The notes: generated by a model not told the origin, from the letters alone. DNA of 64,000 nucleotides from Polynucleobacter sp. MWH-Berg-3C6 (GCF_018881855.1 NZ_JACVPN010000003.1:146373-210372), one strand, 5' to 3'. Positions 28,898-39,351 are shown, counted from the first letter of the stretch. Made by a program: numbers and translations.

Positions 28898-29470
28898 CTA
28901 TACGTTACCGTTCAAAAGTGCGCTTGTAAATGCCATAAGATCAGCATGAATTTGCGTGCCTTCAGGTAAGTTGCCTTTATCCAAAGTTTTTTGACCCTTG
29001 CCAGTCAATACTAGATGGGGTGTAGCTCCCAGGGCAATACCAGCCTGAAGATCTCGTAAGGAGTCACCCACAATGGGCACACCTAAGAGTGGCTGAGTAC
29101 TATCCGATTTTTTATAACGTAAAGCAATTTCTTTCATCAGGCCAGGAGCGGGCTTACGACAATCGCAGCCATGTGAATCCATATGAGGGCAAAAGAAGAT
29201 GCTATCAATATGCCCACCTAAGGGCTGAAGAAGCTTATCCAGCTTGTTATGCATCGCATGTAATTCATTGATCGTGAAATAACCTCTAGATAAGCCGGAC
29301 TGATTAGTGGCAATTGCTATTTGATAGCCCGCTTGATTGAGTAGTGCAATGGCTTCTAAGCTTCTTGGTAGGGGAATCCATTCATCAACCGACTTAACAT
29401 AATCATCACGATCTTCATTGATCACGCCATCGCGATCGAGAATAATAAGCTTGGAAGAGCTGATGCTCAT
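28898..29470 (-). CDS. gmhB: D,D-heptose 1,7-bisphosphate phosphatase
   Basis: HAD-family phosphatase of 190 residues in the synthesis of ADP-heptose for the LPS core. The catalytic motif DRDGVINED is at the N-terminus, the zinc-binding Cys/His cluster is in CPHMDSHGCDCRKP, and GDSLRDLQAG provides the last Asp. The first four bases overlap the end of glyS; plsC starts 6 bases after it. Confidence 0.93.
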   Translation of the reverse strand: MSISSSKLIILDRDGVINEDRDDYVKSVDEWIPLPRSLEAIALLNQAGYQIAIATNQSGLSRGYFTINELHAMHNKLDKLLQPLGGHIDSIFFCPHMDSHGCDCRKPAPGLMKEIALRYKKSDSTQPLLGVPIVGDSLRDLQAGIALGATPHLVLTGKGQKTLDKGNLPEGTQIHADLMAFTSALLNGNV

Positions 29471-31605
29471 GCTAATTTGCCGAGATCGGCAACGAGATTC
29501 ATTTTCTGGTGAAGTTGTTGCAGGAGAGCTAGGCGGTTATCACGCAGCTCAGGATTGGGATCCATCACCATTACATCAGCAAAGAACTGATCAATCGGCG
29601 CACTTAAAGCAACCAGTGCCTTTAATAGTTCAACAAATTGACGCTTCTCATAGGCGGCGCTGAGAGTAGGATTAATAGCTTCCAAGGCTTTATGTAGTTG
29701 AGCTTCTGCAGGTATTTGTAATAACTTTGCAGAGCATGCCGTAGGAATAGCGGTAGTTGTTTTCTTCAAAATATTGCTAATGCGTTTATTTGCGGCAGCA
29801 AGTTGGGCAGCTTCAGCTAGAGCGTTAAATTCACGCAAAGCAGTTAAACGTTGAATCAAGTCATTGATTTGCGCTGGTTCTTGACTTAGAACGGCATCGA
29901 TTTCGGCACTGGTAAATGGTTCGCCAGCAACGGATTGATCACGTAAATACGCGCGCAGACGATCAATGATGAATGCATAAATGTCAGCAGCATTTGCTTT
30001 ATCTTGCACATCTTTTTGTGGGAACTGCGCACGGGCTAACTCAATTAGAGCAGGCAGACTCAGAGACAAATTCTTTTCTAAAAGTAAGCGGCAAATACCT
30101 AAAGCATGACGACGTAATGCATATGGGTCTTTGTCGCCGGTTGGCGCAAGTCCAACACCCCAAATGCCTACTAAGGTTTCAAGCTTATCGGCAATGGCTA
30201 GGATGGTTCCAGTTACCGTCTGTGGCAGAGCGTCGCCTGCAAAGCGCGGCATATAGTGCTCGCTACATGCGGCGGCAACTTCCGGATTTTCGCCATCATG
30301 CATTGCATAGTAGCGCCCCATGATGCCCTGTAGCTCAGGAAATTCACCAACCATATCGGTTAGTAAGTCAGTCTTTGCAATTTCGGCGGCTCGACTCGCG
30401 AGCTTTTCATCGGTATTAAGTTTTTTTGCAATGCCAACAGCAAGCGCCTGAACGCGCTGGGCGCGCTCAAGTTGATTACCCAATTGATTGTGATAGACCA
30501 CCTTACCAAGATCAGCAACGCGAGCAGCTAAGGGGCGCTTCTGATCTTGTTGGAAGAAGAAGCGTGCATCCGAAAGACGTGGACGCACAACGCGCTCATT
30601 ACCGGAGATGATGGCTTGTGGTTTGGCAGTTTCAATATTGGAAACAATCAAGAAGCGATTGCGCAACTTACCTTGTTTATCAGTCAATGCAAAATACTTT
30701 TGATTGGTTTGCATTGTCAAAATTAAGCATTCTTGCGGCACTTCCAAGAATTCTTGATCAAAGTGACACTCATAAATAGCGGGCCATTCAACCAGAGAGG
30801 TCACCTCATCTAGAAGGCTATCAGGCATTAAAACTAAGTCATCACCAGCGGCCTTTAAAAGGGCTGCCTCGATTTGAGCTCTACGTTGATTAAAGCTAGG
30901 AATTACCTTAGCCTTAGTTTGCAAATCATTTTCATATTGATCTGCAGTAGCGATAGTCACATTACCTGGCGCTAGGAAGCGATGCCCTTCAGTTTGGTTG
31001 CCAGCATCAATTCCCAGACTGCTGATCTTGAGAACCTGATTACCATGTAAAGCAATAATGCGATGGGCTGGACGAGCAAATTGCACATCTGCTAATTGAC
31101 CATTTTTCTGAAGTACTTGATAGTGCATCATTTTGGCAATTGGTAATTTATTCAGCGTTTGCTCAAGCGCAGTTTGCGCGGTATGTTCTAGTGCCGCACC
31201 TTTAGCGATCACATTCAGATACAGAGCCTCATTTTTACCTTCACCAGCTTTTTCAAGGGTGGCAATATCGATATCACGATAACCAAGTGCACCTAATTTT
31301 TTTAGTAAAGGCGGAGTCGCTTTTCCTTGAGCATCAAAGGCAATGCTTGTCGGTAATAGTTTTTCACGTACGGGGTAGTCGGGCGCTTGATCCAAAACAT
31401 TGCTGATTTGAACCGCCAGGCGACGAGGTGTAGCAAAGCTAGCTACCTTCGATGCCTCATTGGCTAAGCCAGCAGTCTTTAAGACTGAAAAGATCCCCTC
31501 ACTAAAAGCATCGCCTAAGCGACGTAAGGACTTCGGAGGGAGTTCTTCAGTGAATACTTCAATTAATAAAGTAGCAGACTGTGTAGGAGAATTGGTTGTG
31601 CTCAT
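29467..31605 (-). CDS. glyS: glycyl-tRNA synthetase beta subunit
   Basis: Beta chain (712 residues) of the heterotetrameric bacterial glycyl-tRNA synthetase, which provides tRNA recognition. N-terminal LLIEVFTEELPPK is typical, and the central part contains the KTDLLTDMVGEFPELQGIMGRYYA segment in pieces as seen in the family. It lies 25 bases after glyQ, and its stop overlaps gmhB by four bases. Confidence 0.96.
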   Translation of the reverse strand: MSTTNSPTQSATLLIEVFTEELPPKSLRRLGDAFSEGIFSVLKTAGLANEASKVASFATPRRLAVQISNVLDQAPDYPVREKLLPTSIAFDAQGKATPPLLKKLGALGYRDIDIATLEKAGEGKNEALYLNVIAKGAALEHTAQTALEQTLNKLPIAKMMHYQVLQKNGQLADVQFARPAHRIIALHGNQVLKISSLGIDAGNQTEGHRFLAPGNVTIATADQYENDLQTKAKVIPSFNQRRAQIEAALLKAAGDDLVLMPDSLLDEVTSLVEWPAIYECHFDQEFLEVPQECLILTMQTNQKYFALTDKQGKLRNRFLIVSNIETAKPQAIISGNERVVRPRLSDARFFFQQDQKRPLAARVADLGKVVYHNQLGNQLERAQRVQALAVGIAKKLNTDEKLASRAAEIAKTDLLTDMVGEFPELQGIMGRYYAMHDGENPEVAAACSEHYMPRFAGDALPQTVTGTILAIADKLETLVGIWGVGLAPTGDKDPYALRRHALGICRLLLEKNLSLSLPALIELARAQFPQKDVQDKANAADIYAFIIDRLRAYLRDQSVAGEPFTSAEIDAVLSQEPAQINDLIQRLTALREFNALAEAAQLAAANKRISNILKKTTTAIPTACSAKLLQIPAEAQLHKALEAINPTLSAAYEKRQFVELLKALVALSAPIDQFFADVMVMDPNPELRDNRLALLQQLHQKMNLVADLGKLA

Positions 31606-31630
31606 AAATGGATTACTTCAGTCTTGATGC

Positions 31631-32515
31631 CTAAGCTTTGACCTGGCGTTGACACATTGGGAAGCCGAGCTTTTCACGAGATTCAAAATAAGCTTGAGCG
31701 ACTGAGCGAGAAAGATTGCGGATACGGCCAATATAGGCTGCACGTTCGGTTACTGAAATAGCGCCACGTGCATCAAGGAGATTAAAGGTGTGCGCCGCCT
31801 TGAGAACCATTTCATAAGCGGGAAGAGCGAGCGGCACTTCCATCAAGCGTTTTGCTTCGCCCTCATAATTTGTAAAGTTTGCAAATAGCAAATCAGTATT
31901 GGAGTGTTCAAAGTTATAGCAAGATTGCTCCACTTCGTTTTGGTGATACACGTCACCATAAGAAATACCATCTGCCCAAACGAGGTCATAAACGTTTGAA
32001 CAATTTTGAATGTACATCGCCAAGCGTTCGATTCCGTAAGTAATTTCGCCCAGAACAGGTTTGCAATCCAAACCGCCTACTTGTTGGAAATAAGTGAACT
32101 GAGTTACTTCCATGCCGTTTAACCATACTTCCCAGCCCAGACCCCAAGCGCCGAGTGTCGGATTTTCCCAGTCGTCTTCTACAAAACGAACATCATTCTC
32201 TTTGAGATCTAGTCCTAATGCTGCTAGTGATCCCAGATAGAGCTCGAGAATATTTTCAGGGGCAGGCTTGAGGACAACTTGATATTGATAGTAGTGTTGT
32301 AAGCGATTTGGGTTTTCTCCATAGCGGCCATCTTTAGGTCGCCGGGACGGCTGAACATAAGCTGCTTTCCAAGGCTCTGGACCAATGGCGCGTAAGAAAG
32401 TTGCGGTGTGGGATGTGCCTGCGCCGACTTCGAGGTCGATAGGCTGCAATAGGGCACAACCTTGTTGGTCCCAATAATCTTGAAGTTTGAGAATGATTTG
32501 CTGAAAAGTAAGCAT
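31631..32515 (-). CDS. glyQ: glycyl-tRNA synthetase alpha subunit
   Basis: Class II catalytic chain of 294 residues that activates glycine. The N-terminal [19 protein letters not shown], the motif 2 region [18 protein letters not shown] and the [21 protein letters not shown] segment are clearly recognisable. It precedes glyS in the usual order; lnt lies 59 bases upstream on the same strand. Confidence 0.97.
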   Translation of the reverse strand: MLTFQQIILKLQDYWDQQGCALLQPIDLEVGAGTSHTATFLRAIGPEPWKAAYVQPSRRPKDGRYGENPNRLQHYYQYQVVLKPAPENILELYLGSLAALGLDLKENDVRFVEDDWENPTLGAWGLGWEVWLNGMEVTQFTYFQQVGGLDCKPVLGEITYGIERLAMYIQNCSNVYDLVWADGISYGDVYHQNEVEQSCYNFEHSNTDLLFANFTNYEGEAKRLMEVPLALPAYEMVLKAAHTFNLLDARGAISVTERAAYIGRIRNLSRSVAQAYFESREKLGFPMCQRQVKA

Positions 32516-32574
32516 GATTAACCTGGCTAAGCCGTTGATTTTACATGGCTAGCAGGGGATATAGTCAAAAATGA

Positions 32575-34122
32575 CTAAAAACGTCGATGACGAATCAGGC
32601 CCCAGATCAGTAGGAGGCAAGAAAAGCTCAAAATTGGGAAATTACCCCAAATGACATAAGGCGTTTTACCGTCATAGGCCTGAATCTCCGCGCTTAAGCT
32701 TGCTTGGGCAAATTCAGGGAGGGCTGCGAGTACCTTGCCATTAGAGCCCAATACTGCAGTGATGCCAGTATTGGTAGCCCGCAGGGCCGGTAAGCCAGTT
32801 TCGAGTGAGCGTAATTGAGAGAGTCGTAATTGCTGGGTAGGCGCTTGTGATTTACCAAACCAAGCCAGATTCGTTAAATTGATCAGCAAATTTGTTGGAT
32901 GGGGGTTATTCCGAATGCGACTAGCAAGCTCGCCACCAAAAACATCCTCATAGCAAATAGTGATCGCTGCATAAAGTGAATCTTGCTTCTGTCTTCTGAT
33001 GATGAAGTTATCTTGCGCATCACCACCCCTTGCAAAATCACTTAAGGGAACGCTAAAAGCATTAACGAACCAATGAAAACCGGGCGGAATAAATTCTCCA
33101 AAAGGCACTAGGTGATTTTTGTCGTATTGATATGCATCTTGGGAGGGAGAAAGGCCCAGAGCTCGGTTAGAAAATTCTCTTCCGTTGTTGGGATTGGCGT
33201 GGCGCCCAATGACACCAAAGAGTAAGTTGGTGTGAGTGTTGTTAGACAAGCCTTGAAGGCTTTCTATCAGTCCAGCCGGGAGATTGGTCACTGGCCAAGC
33301 AAAGGCAGTCTCTGGTGAGATAACCAGCTCAGCGCGAGATTGCATCATGGCATTGCTATAAAAATGAATTTGTTTTAGAACACCCTCGGGGTTAGTGAAC
33401 ATGCTTTGTGGAAAATTCCCTTGTACAAGTTCAACCTTGAGCGGCTCACCAATTGGCTTAGTAAAACTCCAAAAACTGGAGCCAATAGTCATCAAGCCCA
33501 CTAGCGTCAGCGTCGAGACGCAATAACGAGGATATTGATTGAGTTGAAAGATTTGCCAGGCCGCATGCACCGCTAAAAAAGTACAAGCCAAGCCGCCAAA
33601 ATAAGGAGCGACTGCTGCAAATGGCCCATTCACTTGTGCTTCCGCAAAACCCATCCAAGGAAATCCTGTAAATATCTCTCCGCGCAAATATTCACTGACT
33701 GCCCAGCTTGCTGCTAAAAATAAACCGGATATGTGGGAGCTTTTAAAGATCCGAATCGATAAACAGGCGACCGAGAAGTAGAGAGAGACATAAGCGGATA
33801 GTAAAAAAACAGCTACGCCGGACAGAAGAGCATTCATGCCACCTATATCGTGCATGCTGATATACAGCCACCAAAGCCCAACAACAAAGTAGCCGATACC
33901 AAAAATCAGGCTAGAGGAAAAATACTGTTTTATGGAGCAATCTTTTAGTAGGCTAAGTCGCCACCAAATAATGCTTAGAAGTGGGATCTGAATCCAGCCA
34001 CCATAGGGTAGTTCTGCTACTACAGCTAGTAGGGCGCCTAAAATAAATAGCGTGAGGAGTGCTACTGCATTCAATTGTTGATGGGTCTTGCCTGAATACA
34101 GATCAACCAAGGTAATTCTCAA
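32575..34122 (-). CDS. lnt: apolipoprotein N-acyltransferase
   Basis: Inner-membrane enzyme of 515 residues that adds the third acyl chain to lipoproteins. Seven or so membrane helices occupy the first 210 residues, followed by a periplasmic nitrilase-like domain. The catalytic Glu (VISPETAFAWP), Lys (YDKNHLVPFGEF) and Cys (ITICYEDVFG) are present, and one C-terminal helix precedes RHRRF. It overlaps corC by four bases, the usual corC-lnt pairing. Confidence 0.94.
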   Translation of the reverse strand: MRITLVDLYSGKTHQQLNAVALLTLFILGALLAVVAELPYGGWIQIPLLSIIWWRLSLLKDCSIKQYFSSSLIFGIGYFVVGLWWLYISMHDIGGMNALLSGVAVFLLSAYVSLYFSVACLSIRIFKSSHISGLFLAASWAVSEYLRGEIFTGFPWMGFAEAQVNGPFAAVAPYFGGLACTFLAVHAAWQIFQLNQYPRYCVSTLTLVGLMTIGSSFWSFTKPIGEPLKVELVQGNFPQSMFTNPEGVLKQIHFYSNAMMQSRAELVISPETAFAWPVTNLPAGLIESLQGLSNNTHTNLLFGVIGRHANPNNGREFSNRALGLSPSQDAYQYDKNHLVPFGEFIPPGFHWFVNAFSVPLSDFARGGDAQDNFIIRRQKQDSLYAAITICYEDVFGGELASRIRNNPHPTNLLINLTNLAWFGKSQAPTQQLRLSQLRSLETGLPALRATNTGITAVLGSNGKVLAALPEFAQASLSAEIQAYDGKTPYVIWGNFPILSFSCLLLIWGLIRHRRF

Positions 34123-34958
34123 TCAGTAGATTTGGGTGTTTGGCGTGCCAACAAAATATGAACTTGCCGTGGGTCAGCTCGTAGCACCTCAAACTCAATT
34201 CCATTCATTGCAATACGTTCACCAATTTTGGGAACGCGACCCAGATGCTGAACAACAAGACCAGCTACAGTTTCAATATCTTCTACTGCAAATTCTGTGC
34301 CGAGCGCTTCATTGAATTGCTCCAGCTCAGTAATGCCTTTTACCCTAAGGTCGCCGTTATCTAGAGAGATGATGTTATCGGCCTCTTCATCGATATCGTG
34401 TTCATCTTCAATATCACCGACGATTTGTTCAAGCACATCTTCAATAGTAATAATGCCGGCGATCCCACTATATTCATCGACCACAACAGCCAAATGATTG
34501 CGGTTGTCTTTAAAGTCACGCAATAAAACACTCAAACGCTTTGATTCAGGAATAAAGACTGCTGGACGTAACCAGTCCCGAACCTGAAAATCTTTTTCTG
34601 TTGCGTGACGCAGTAAATCTTTGGCCAATAAGATGCCAATGACATTATCGCGACTACCTTCAAATACTGGAAAACGGGAGTGTGCTGCTTCTATAACAGT
34701 TTTAATGAGATCAGCAAGGGGCAGGTTGATATCAATCCAATCGATTTGGGCGCGTGGCACCAGGATATCGCGTGCACATAACTGACCAACTTGAAATACG
34801 CCCTCAATCATGGAGAGCGCATCAGCATCAATTAGGCCTTCGATTTGCGCTTCGCGTAAGGTGGCAATTAATTCTTGACGACGTTCGTTAGGGCTCGTTG
34901 GCTGTGGCGTTAAAAACTCGGCCAGGCGATCTAAAAGGGATTTATTGGGGTCAGGCAT
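34119..34958 (-). CDS. corC: CorC/HlyC-type CBS-domain protein
   Basis: Cytoplasmic protein of 279 residues with a CBS pair (about residues 65-190, including VPRAQIDWID and VVDEYSGIAGIITIEDVLEQIVGD) and a C-terminal CorC_HlyC domain (about 200-275). It lacks the membrane domain of CorB/CNNM. The family is linked to magnesium and cobalt handling; the direct role is not settled. It lies between ybeY and lnt, the conserved position of YbeX in E. coli. Confidence 0.9.
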   Translation of the reverse strand: MPDPNKSLLDRLAEFLTPQPTSPNERRQELIATLREAQIEGLIDADALSMIEGVFQVGQLCARDILVPRAQIDWIDINLPLADLIKTVIEAAHSRFPVFEGSRDNVIGILLAKDLLRHATEKDFQVRDWLRPAVFIPESKRLSVLLRDFKDNRNHLAVVVDEYSGIAGIITIEDVLEQIVGDIEDEHDIDEEADNIISLDNGDLRVKGITELEQFNEALGTEFAVEDIETVAGLVVQHLGRVPKIGERIAMNGIEFEVLRADPRQVHILLARQTPKSTD

Positions 34959-35014
34959 GTTGCAAGAATAGCGTAGAAATAAGTTAAATCAATAAAAGCA
35001 GTTGGGATAATGTA

Positions 35015-35473
35015 TTACTGGGCCAGATAGGGGTTTGTAAAGCCCAACTGGCGCAAGATTTTGACCTCAAGCGCCTCCATCTTTTTGGCATCCTTTTGAT
35101 TTTCATGATCGTATGCTTGCGCATGAAGGCAACCGTGCACGATCAAGTGAGCCAAATGGGCTTTAAGTGATTTATTTTGTTCTTTTGCTTCTTTTTGAAC
35201 AACAGGCAAGCAAAAAATAATATCTGCAGCCAATGCAGTTTTAGAAAGCTCATACGGAAAGGTCAATACATTGGTTGCGTAATCTTTTTTACGAAAAGTG
35301 CAGTTGAGTTTTTTGCCTTCTGCAGCATTTACAAAGCGGAGTGTTAATAATCCATCATAGTGAGTTGCAGTCTTAATCCATTTTCTGATTAAGGTAGCTG
35401 AGGCAATCTTGGATAGCGCCGCTTCAATAGCGGGACTTGCATACTGAATATCAATGGTGAGTTTAGTTGGCAT
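35015..35473 (-). CDS. ybeY: endoribonuclease YbeY
   Basis: Zinc-dependent rRNA maturation and quality-control RNase, 152 residues from the ATG at 35473, which gives [13 protein letters not shown]. The frame is open further upstream but that part lies within miaB. The metal site is [11 protein letters not shown], keeping the three His of HGxLHxxGYDH but with Ala for the Gly. It overlaps the end of miaB by 11 bases. In most relatives a phoH gene lies between miaB and ybeY; here it is missing. Confidence 0.93.
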   Translation of the reverse strand: MPTKLTIDIQYASPAIEAALSKIASATLIRKWIKTATHYDGLLTLRFVNAAEGKKLNCTFRKKDYATNVLTFPYELSKTALAADIIFCLPVVQKEAKEQNKSLKAHLAHLIVHGCLHAQAYDHENQKDAKKMEALEVKILRQLGFTNPYLAQ

Positions 35474-36809
35474 GTGCTTCAACCAGTTCGCCTCTGAGTG
35501 TGTAATTGAGGACCTCGGTAATTCGAATATCAACCATTTGCCCAATCAGCGATTCAATTTCTTGATCAGGGGCCATGAAATGCACAACACGATTATTCTC
35601 AGCCCGACCTTGTAAGTTGACACCATCTTTTGCTAGGCCTTCAATTAACACTCTTTCAGTATTGCCAAGCATTTTTTGACTAATGTGATTCGCTTGCTCT
35701 TCAACTAGTGCCAACAGTGTTTGAAGGCGCTTGAGTTTAGTTTCGTACGGAGTGTCATCAGTCAGATTTGCTGCTGGGGTTCCTGGGCGCGGACTGAAGA
35801 TGAAGCAAAAGCTATTGTCAAACTCGAGCTCTCGAACCATCCTTAAGAGTTTCTCAAAGTCTGCTTCGGTCTCGCCCGGAAAGCCCACAATGAAATCGCT
35901 TGATAAGGTTAAATCTGGTCGAACAGCCCGCATTTTGCGAATGATGCTCTTATATTCCAGGGCGGTGTAGCCGCGCTTCATAGCAGATAACACCGAGTCA
36001 GACCCATGTTGAACTGGTAGATGTAAGTGGCTTACCAGCTTGGGAACTTTTGCATAGACATCAATGAGGCGTTGTATAAATTCTTTAGGGTGACTCGTAG
36101 TAAAACGAATTCTCTCGACTCCAGGAATATCAGCAATGTATTCGATGAGTAAAGCAAAGTCTGCAATCTCCTCAGTGCCACCCATTTTGCCAAGGTAAGC
36201 ATTGACATTCTGACCAAGCAAAACAATTTCTTTTACACCTTGACTAGCTAGACCGGCAACTTCAGTCAGAACATCATCAAATGGTCTCGATACTTCTTCT
36301 CCTCGAGTATAGGGAACTACGCAGTAGCTACAGTATTTGGAGCAGCCTTCCATAATTGATACATAGGCAGACCCACGAGTTTGCCGAGACGCTGGAAGAT
36401 GATCAAACTTTTCAATTTCAGGAAAAGAGATATCCACTTGAGAGATGCCGGTCTTGCGGCGTTCTGCTAGTAGGTCTGATAAACGGTGTAATGTTTGTGG
36501 CCCAAAGACGACATCAACATACGGTGCGCGACTCACAATTTGCTGACCCTCTTGGCTAGCAACGCAACCGCCAACTCCAATTAATAAATTGGGTTTAGTT
36601 TTTTTAAGTTCACGCAAACGTCCTAAATCGGAGAAGACTTTATCTTCAGCCTTTTCTCGAATAGAACAAGTATTGAGAAGAACAACATCGGCGTCTTCTG
36701 GTGTATCGGTCATGACCATGCCTTCATCGGCATGTAAGAGGTCGGCCATCTTGCCCGAGTCGTACTCGTTCATTTGACAGCCAAAGGTTTTGATATAGAG
36801 CTTTTTCAT
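35463..36809 (-). CDS. miaB: tRNA-2-methylthio-N6-dimethylallyladenosine synthase
   Basis: Radical-SAM methylthiotransferase of 448 residues modifying A37 of tRNAs. The N-terminal domain has its three cluster Cys ([29 protein letters not shown]), the radical-SAM domain has [15 protein letters not shown], and a TRAM domain forms the C-terminus (about residues 380-445). It is the first gene of the minus-strand run miaB-ybeY-corC-lnt. Confidence 0.97.
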   Translation of the reverse strand: MKKLYIKTFGCQMNEYDSGKMADLLHADEGMVMTDTPEDADVVLLNTCSIREKAEDKVFSDLGRLRELKKTKPNLLIGVGGCVASQEGQQIVSRAPYVDVVFGPQTLHRLSDLLAERRKTGISQVDISFPEIEKFDHLPASRQTRGSAYVSIMEGCSKYCSYCVVPYTRGEEVSRPFDDVLTEVAGLASQGVKEIVLLGQNVNAYLGKMGGTEEIADFALLIEYIADIPGVERIRFTTSHPKEFIQRLIDVYAKVPKLVSHLHLPVQHGSDSVLSAMKRGYTALEYKSIIRKMRAVRPDLTLSSDFIVGFPGETEADFEKLLRMVRELEFDNSFCFIFSPRPGTPAANLTDDTPYETKLKRLQTLLALVEEQANHISQKMLGNTERVLIEGLAKDGVNLQGRAENNRVVHFMAPDQEIESLIGQMVDIRITEVLNYTLRGELVEAHAN

Positions 36810-36857
36810 ATGCCGTTCTCAGGTTTATAACTGGGGGCGAAGCTCAGATTTTACTGT

Positions 36858-38120
36858 CTATAGGAGTCGATAGGCCAGAATCGCCACTAGCGTGGGTGGC
36901 AATGCTGCAATTAGTAGATAGAGAGCTGATACAGCCCCATTTGGAAAGTATTGGCGCAAGATCGCAATTCCCGCTGGATTAGGCGCATTAGCTATCACGG
37001 TCAGTCCGCCACCGGCAACCGCACCACCTACCAAGGCTAGCTTGAACTCTAGGGTGGTGCCTGTAACTAGTGATCCCAAATAAGTCAGCGCCGCATTATC
37101 GGTAATTGCTGTAAGTGCAAGGCTGCCATAAAAGACTTCCGTAGGGCTCATCTTTTCAAGGATGGGTTGCAACCACCAACCTTGTAATGCGCCGAGCACT
37201 ACTAAGCCCGCCAAGAAAAATCCAACTAGTAATGCCTCTTTCACGATGAGTGGGTTTTGATGTTTTGGATAAGCAGTGGTGTATCCAATAAAGAACAGTA
37301 ATATCCACATAAAAATGATGGGGTCATGAGCAAACACGACAACACCCAGTAAAAATAGTAAGTGCATCACAATCACGGCTACTGGAATTTTGCTTTGCTT
37401 TGTAGAATTACTTGGCTCAATAAGTTCTTTATGAAATAGTAGTGTTGCCCCCAGTGCGTTGATAAAAATTGCAACGCAAGATTCAATACCAAAGTTGGCA
37501 AACATAAATGCTGAGGTCCATCCCCAGGTTGAGGCAACCATCAGCACTGGCGGTGCTGCAAAGTTGGTGAGTGTTCCGCCAATAGAAATATTTACAAAGA
37601 GAACGCCTAGCGTTCCAAAGAGCAATCCTGTTGAGCATTTGTGTCGATATACCAAGTCACGCAATAGAAATGCAGCTAATGTCATGGCAGCAGGCTCAGT
37701 AATGAATGAGCCCAGTAATGGGGTAATTGCGAGCGTTAGAAAATATAAAGCGGGCGCACCTCTGATGCGTAGAACAAGCATTAGCATTTTCGCAAGCAGG
37801 TGCAAAATCTCAGTAGAGATAAATAAAATTGGCTTACTGGCCGCCACGATCATGATGGCAAAGACAAATAAGGGTTCTGTAAAGTTACGCTGATCTAAAA
37901 ATATTCTTGCAGTATTTAAATCATCAATAAAAGAGATGAAGATAATGAGGATGGCTGCCCAGAAGCCAAAAACAATTTCGACTTCTCCCAGCAAATGCCA
38001 CAGTCCAGCATGGGACCGTGATTTTTTAGCTAGCGTCTCAAAATAACCGGTACAAAAAGTATGTAAAACTGCAATGGCAAAAATAATACTTGCGCCAAGC
38101 TCTGTAGGGGTAAAGTTCAT
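36858..38120 (-). CDS. putative Na+/H+ antiporter membrane protein
   Basis: A 420-residue integral membrane protein with about ten to twelve hydrophobic helices. It resembles the putative Na+/H+ antiporter family of the ArsB/NhaD (IT) superfamily; the GGTLTNFAAPPVLMVA and TDNAALTYLGSLV stretches look like the paired ion-binding re-entrant regions of that superfamily. Transported ion is inferred. It is divergent from the rhodanese gene across about 58 bases, and 48 bases separate it from miaB downstream of it on the same strand. Confidence 0.72.
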   Translation of the reverse strand: MNFTPTELGASIIFAIAVLHTFCTGYFETLAKKSRSHAGLWHLLGEVEIVFGFWAAILIIFISFIDDLNTARIFLDQRNFTEPLFVFAIMIVAASKPILFISTEILHLLAKMLMLVLRIRGAPALYFLTLAITPLLGSFITEPAAMTLAAFLLRDLVYRHKCSTGLLFGTLGVLFVNISIGGTLTNFAAPPVLMVASTWGWTSAFMFANFGIESCVAIFINALGATLLFHKELIEPSNSTKQSKIPVAVIVMHLLFLLGVVVFAHDPIIFMWILLFFIGYTTAYPKHQNPLIVKEALLVGFFLAGLVVLGALQGWWLQPILEKMSPTEVFYGSLALTAITDNAALTYLGSLVTGTTLEFKLALVGGAVAGGGLTVIANAPNPAGIAILRQYFPNGAVSALYLLIAALPPTLVAILAYRLL

Positions 38121-38178
38121 AGCAGAATGGTAGCAGGTGATGTGCTGCTTTATGACATTGTTACTTTAGGAGATTTTG

Positions 38179-38589
38179 GTGAAATTAAAGGTTGGCTATG
38201 AAGAGCTCATTGCCCGCGCGATGGCTGAAATTGAAACAGTCCCGCAAGAAAAGGCTCAGGCCTTGCTAGGCGACCCTGATACCGTATTTGTTGATATTCG
38301 TGATGTACGGGAATTAGAGCGTGAGGGCATGATTCCCAATGCCATGCATGCTCCAAGAGGAATGCTGGAGTTTTGGGTGGATCCAGACAGCCCCTATTAC
38401 AAGCCGATTTTTGGTGAAGGTAAGCGCTTAATTCTTTATTGCGCTTCTGCATGGCGTTCTGCATTGGCTACCGAGACCTTACAGAAAATGGGAGTGCCGA
38501 GAGTGTCACATCTAGAGGGCGGCTTTAGCGCCTGGAAAAAAGCTCAACTGCCTACAGTCGATAAAGCAAGCAAGTCCCATTCAGCGTGA
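38179..38589 (+). CDS. rhodanese-like sulfurtransferase
   Basis: Single-domain rhodanese of 136 residues. The active-site loop LYCASAWRSALA carries the persulfide-forming Cys, and the FVDIRDVRELEREG strand is typical. The frame is open from a TTG at 38176, but the GTG at 38179 is better placed, 5 bases after an AGGAGA ribosome site. The C-terminal GGFSAWKKAQLP is complete. Sulfur acceptor unknown. It is followed 50 bases later by an OsmC-like gene, possibly co-transcribed. Confidence 0.85.
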   Translation: MKLKVGYEELIARAMAEIETVPQEKAQALLGDPDTVFVDIRDVRELEREGMIPNAMHAPRGMLEFWVDPDSPYYKPIFGEGKRLILYCASAWRSALATETLQKMGVPRVSHLEGGFSAWKKAQLPTVDKASKSHSA

Positions 38590-38639
38590 ATCTGAAATCA
38601 GGTAAATAATCAGCATTATTAAATTCATTTGAGGTAAGT

Positions 38640-39029
38640 ATGAGAAAAGTAGAGTCGCAGTTTGGCGAAGGCCCGCTCCAACAAAAATTAAGCACAGGTG
38701 ATTTGCATTTTTTATCGGATGCAGAAGTCGTTAAGGGTGGTGGTGGGACTGGGCCAAGCCCCCACGAATATTTAGGCGCTGCTTTGGCAGCCTGTACCAG
38801 CATGACTTTAAAAATGTACGCCAGTCGTAAAGCAATGAGTCTAGAGAACGCAATCGTTACCGTTGATATTGAGCGTAGTGATGAGATTGAAAAATTTGCG
38901 CGTGATATTCAGTTGATTGGTAATTTAAGCGCAGAAGAAAAAGAACGCTTAATGGAAATTGCCGATAAGTGCCCTATCCATAAGGCCCTAGCGGGGCAGA
39001 TCCAAATAAAAACCCAGCTTGTAAATTAA
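38640..39029 (+). CDS. OsmC family protein
   Basis: A 129-residue OsmC-superfamily protein with the two redox Cys in AACTSMTLKMYA and KCPIHKAL. GPSPHEYLGAALAAC resembles the YhfA/OsmC branch. It may reduce organic or sulfane-type peroxides; pairing with the upstream rhodanese suggests sulfur chemistry, but that is inference. A strong terminator begins inside its last codons. Confidence 0.85.
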   Translation: MRKVESQFGEGPLQQKLSTGDLHFLSDAEVVKGGGGTGPSPHEYLGAALAACTSMTLKMYASRKAMSLENAIVTVDIERSDEIEKFARDIQLIGNLSAEEKERLMEIADKCPIHKALAGQIQIKTQLVN

Positions 39030-39048
39030 TACAAGCTGGGTAGTTTTT
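39012..39048 (+). terminator. intrinsic terminator overlapping the OsmC-like stop codon
   Basis: Perfect 12-pair stem acccagcttgta/tacaagctgggt with a 6-base loop that contains part of the stop codon, followed by agttttt. It ends the rhodanese-OsmC unit and lies 16 bases before the convergent lipoprotein gene. Confidence 0.9.
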
Positions 39049-39063
39049 GATGCAACGCGCGTT

Positions 39064-39351
39064 TTAGTTCGGTGCTTTAGCTGGCTGATTATTTTTCCCT
39101 GCTTTGTAACCAGAGTTGTACTCAGAAGCCTGCTCTTTTTTGTAGGCATCGTATACATAACCTGAGGCTGCGCCAACAGCGGCGCCACCCACTGCACCCC
39201 AAATAGGATTGCCGTGGAAAATGGCTGTACCAACTGCACCAGCTGCAGCGCCAATACTGGCGCCTGAAAGAGTGCGTTGTTCTGTATTGCTCATGTTTGA
39301 GCAACCTGCAATAGCTAAAGTTGCTACTGTAACCGCGATAATTTTTTTCAT
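39064..39351 (-). CDS. glycine-zipper lipoprotein
   Basis: Small predicted lipoprotein of 95 residues. The signal peptide ends in a lipobox (IAGC, Cys at about residue 17). The central part is a glycine-zipper (GASIGAAAGAVGTAIF and AVGGAAVGAASGYVYDAY), which in related outer-membrane lipoproteins packs helices in the membrane. The C-terminal tail is hydrophilic. Function unknown. It is on the minus strand with a spacing of 47 bases after the Rap1a/Tai-like gene. Confidence 0.82.
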   Translation of the reverse strand: MKKIIAVTVATLAIAGCSNMSNTEQRTLSGASIGAAAGAVGTAIFHGNPIWGAVGGAAVGAASGYVYDAYKKEQASEYNSGYKAGKNNQPAKAPN

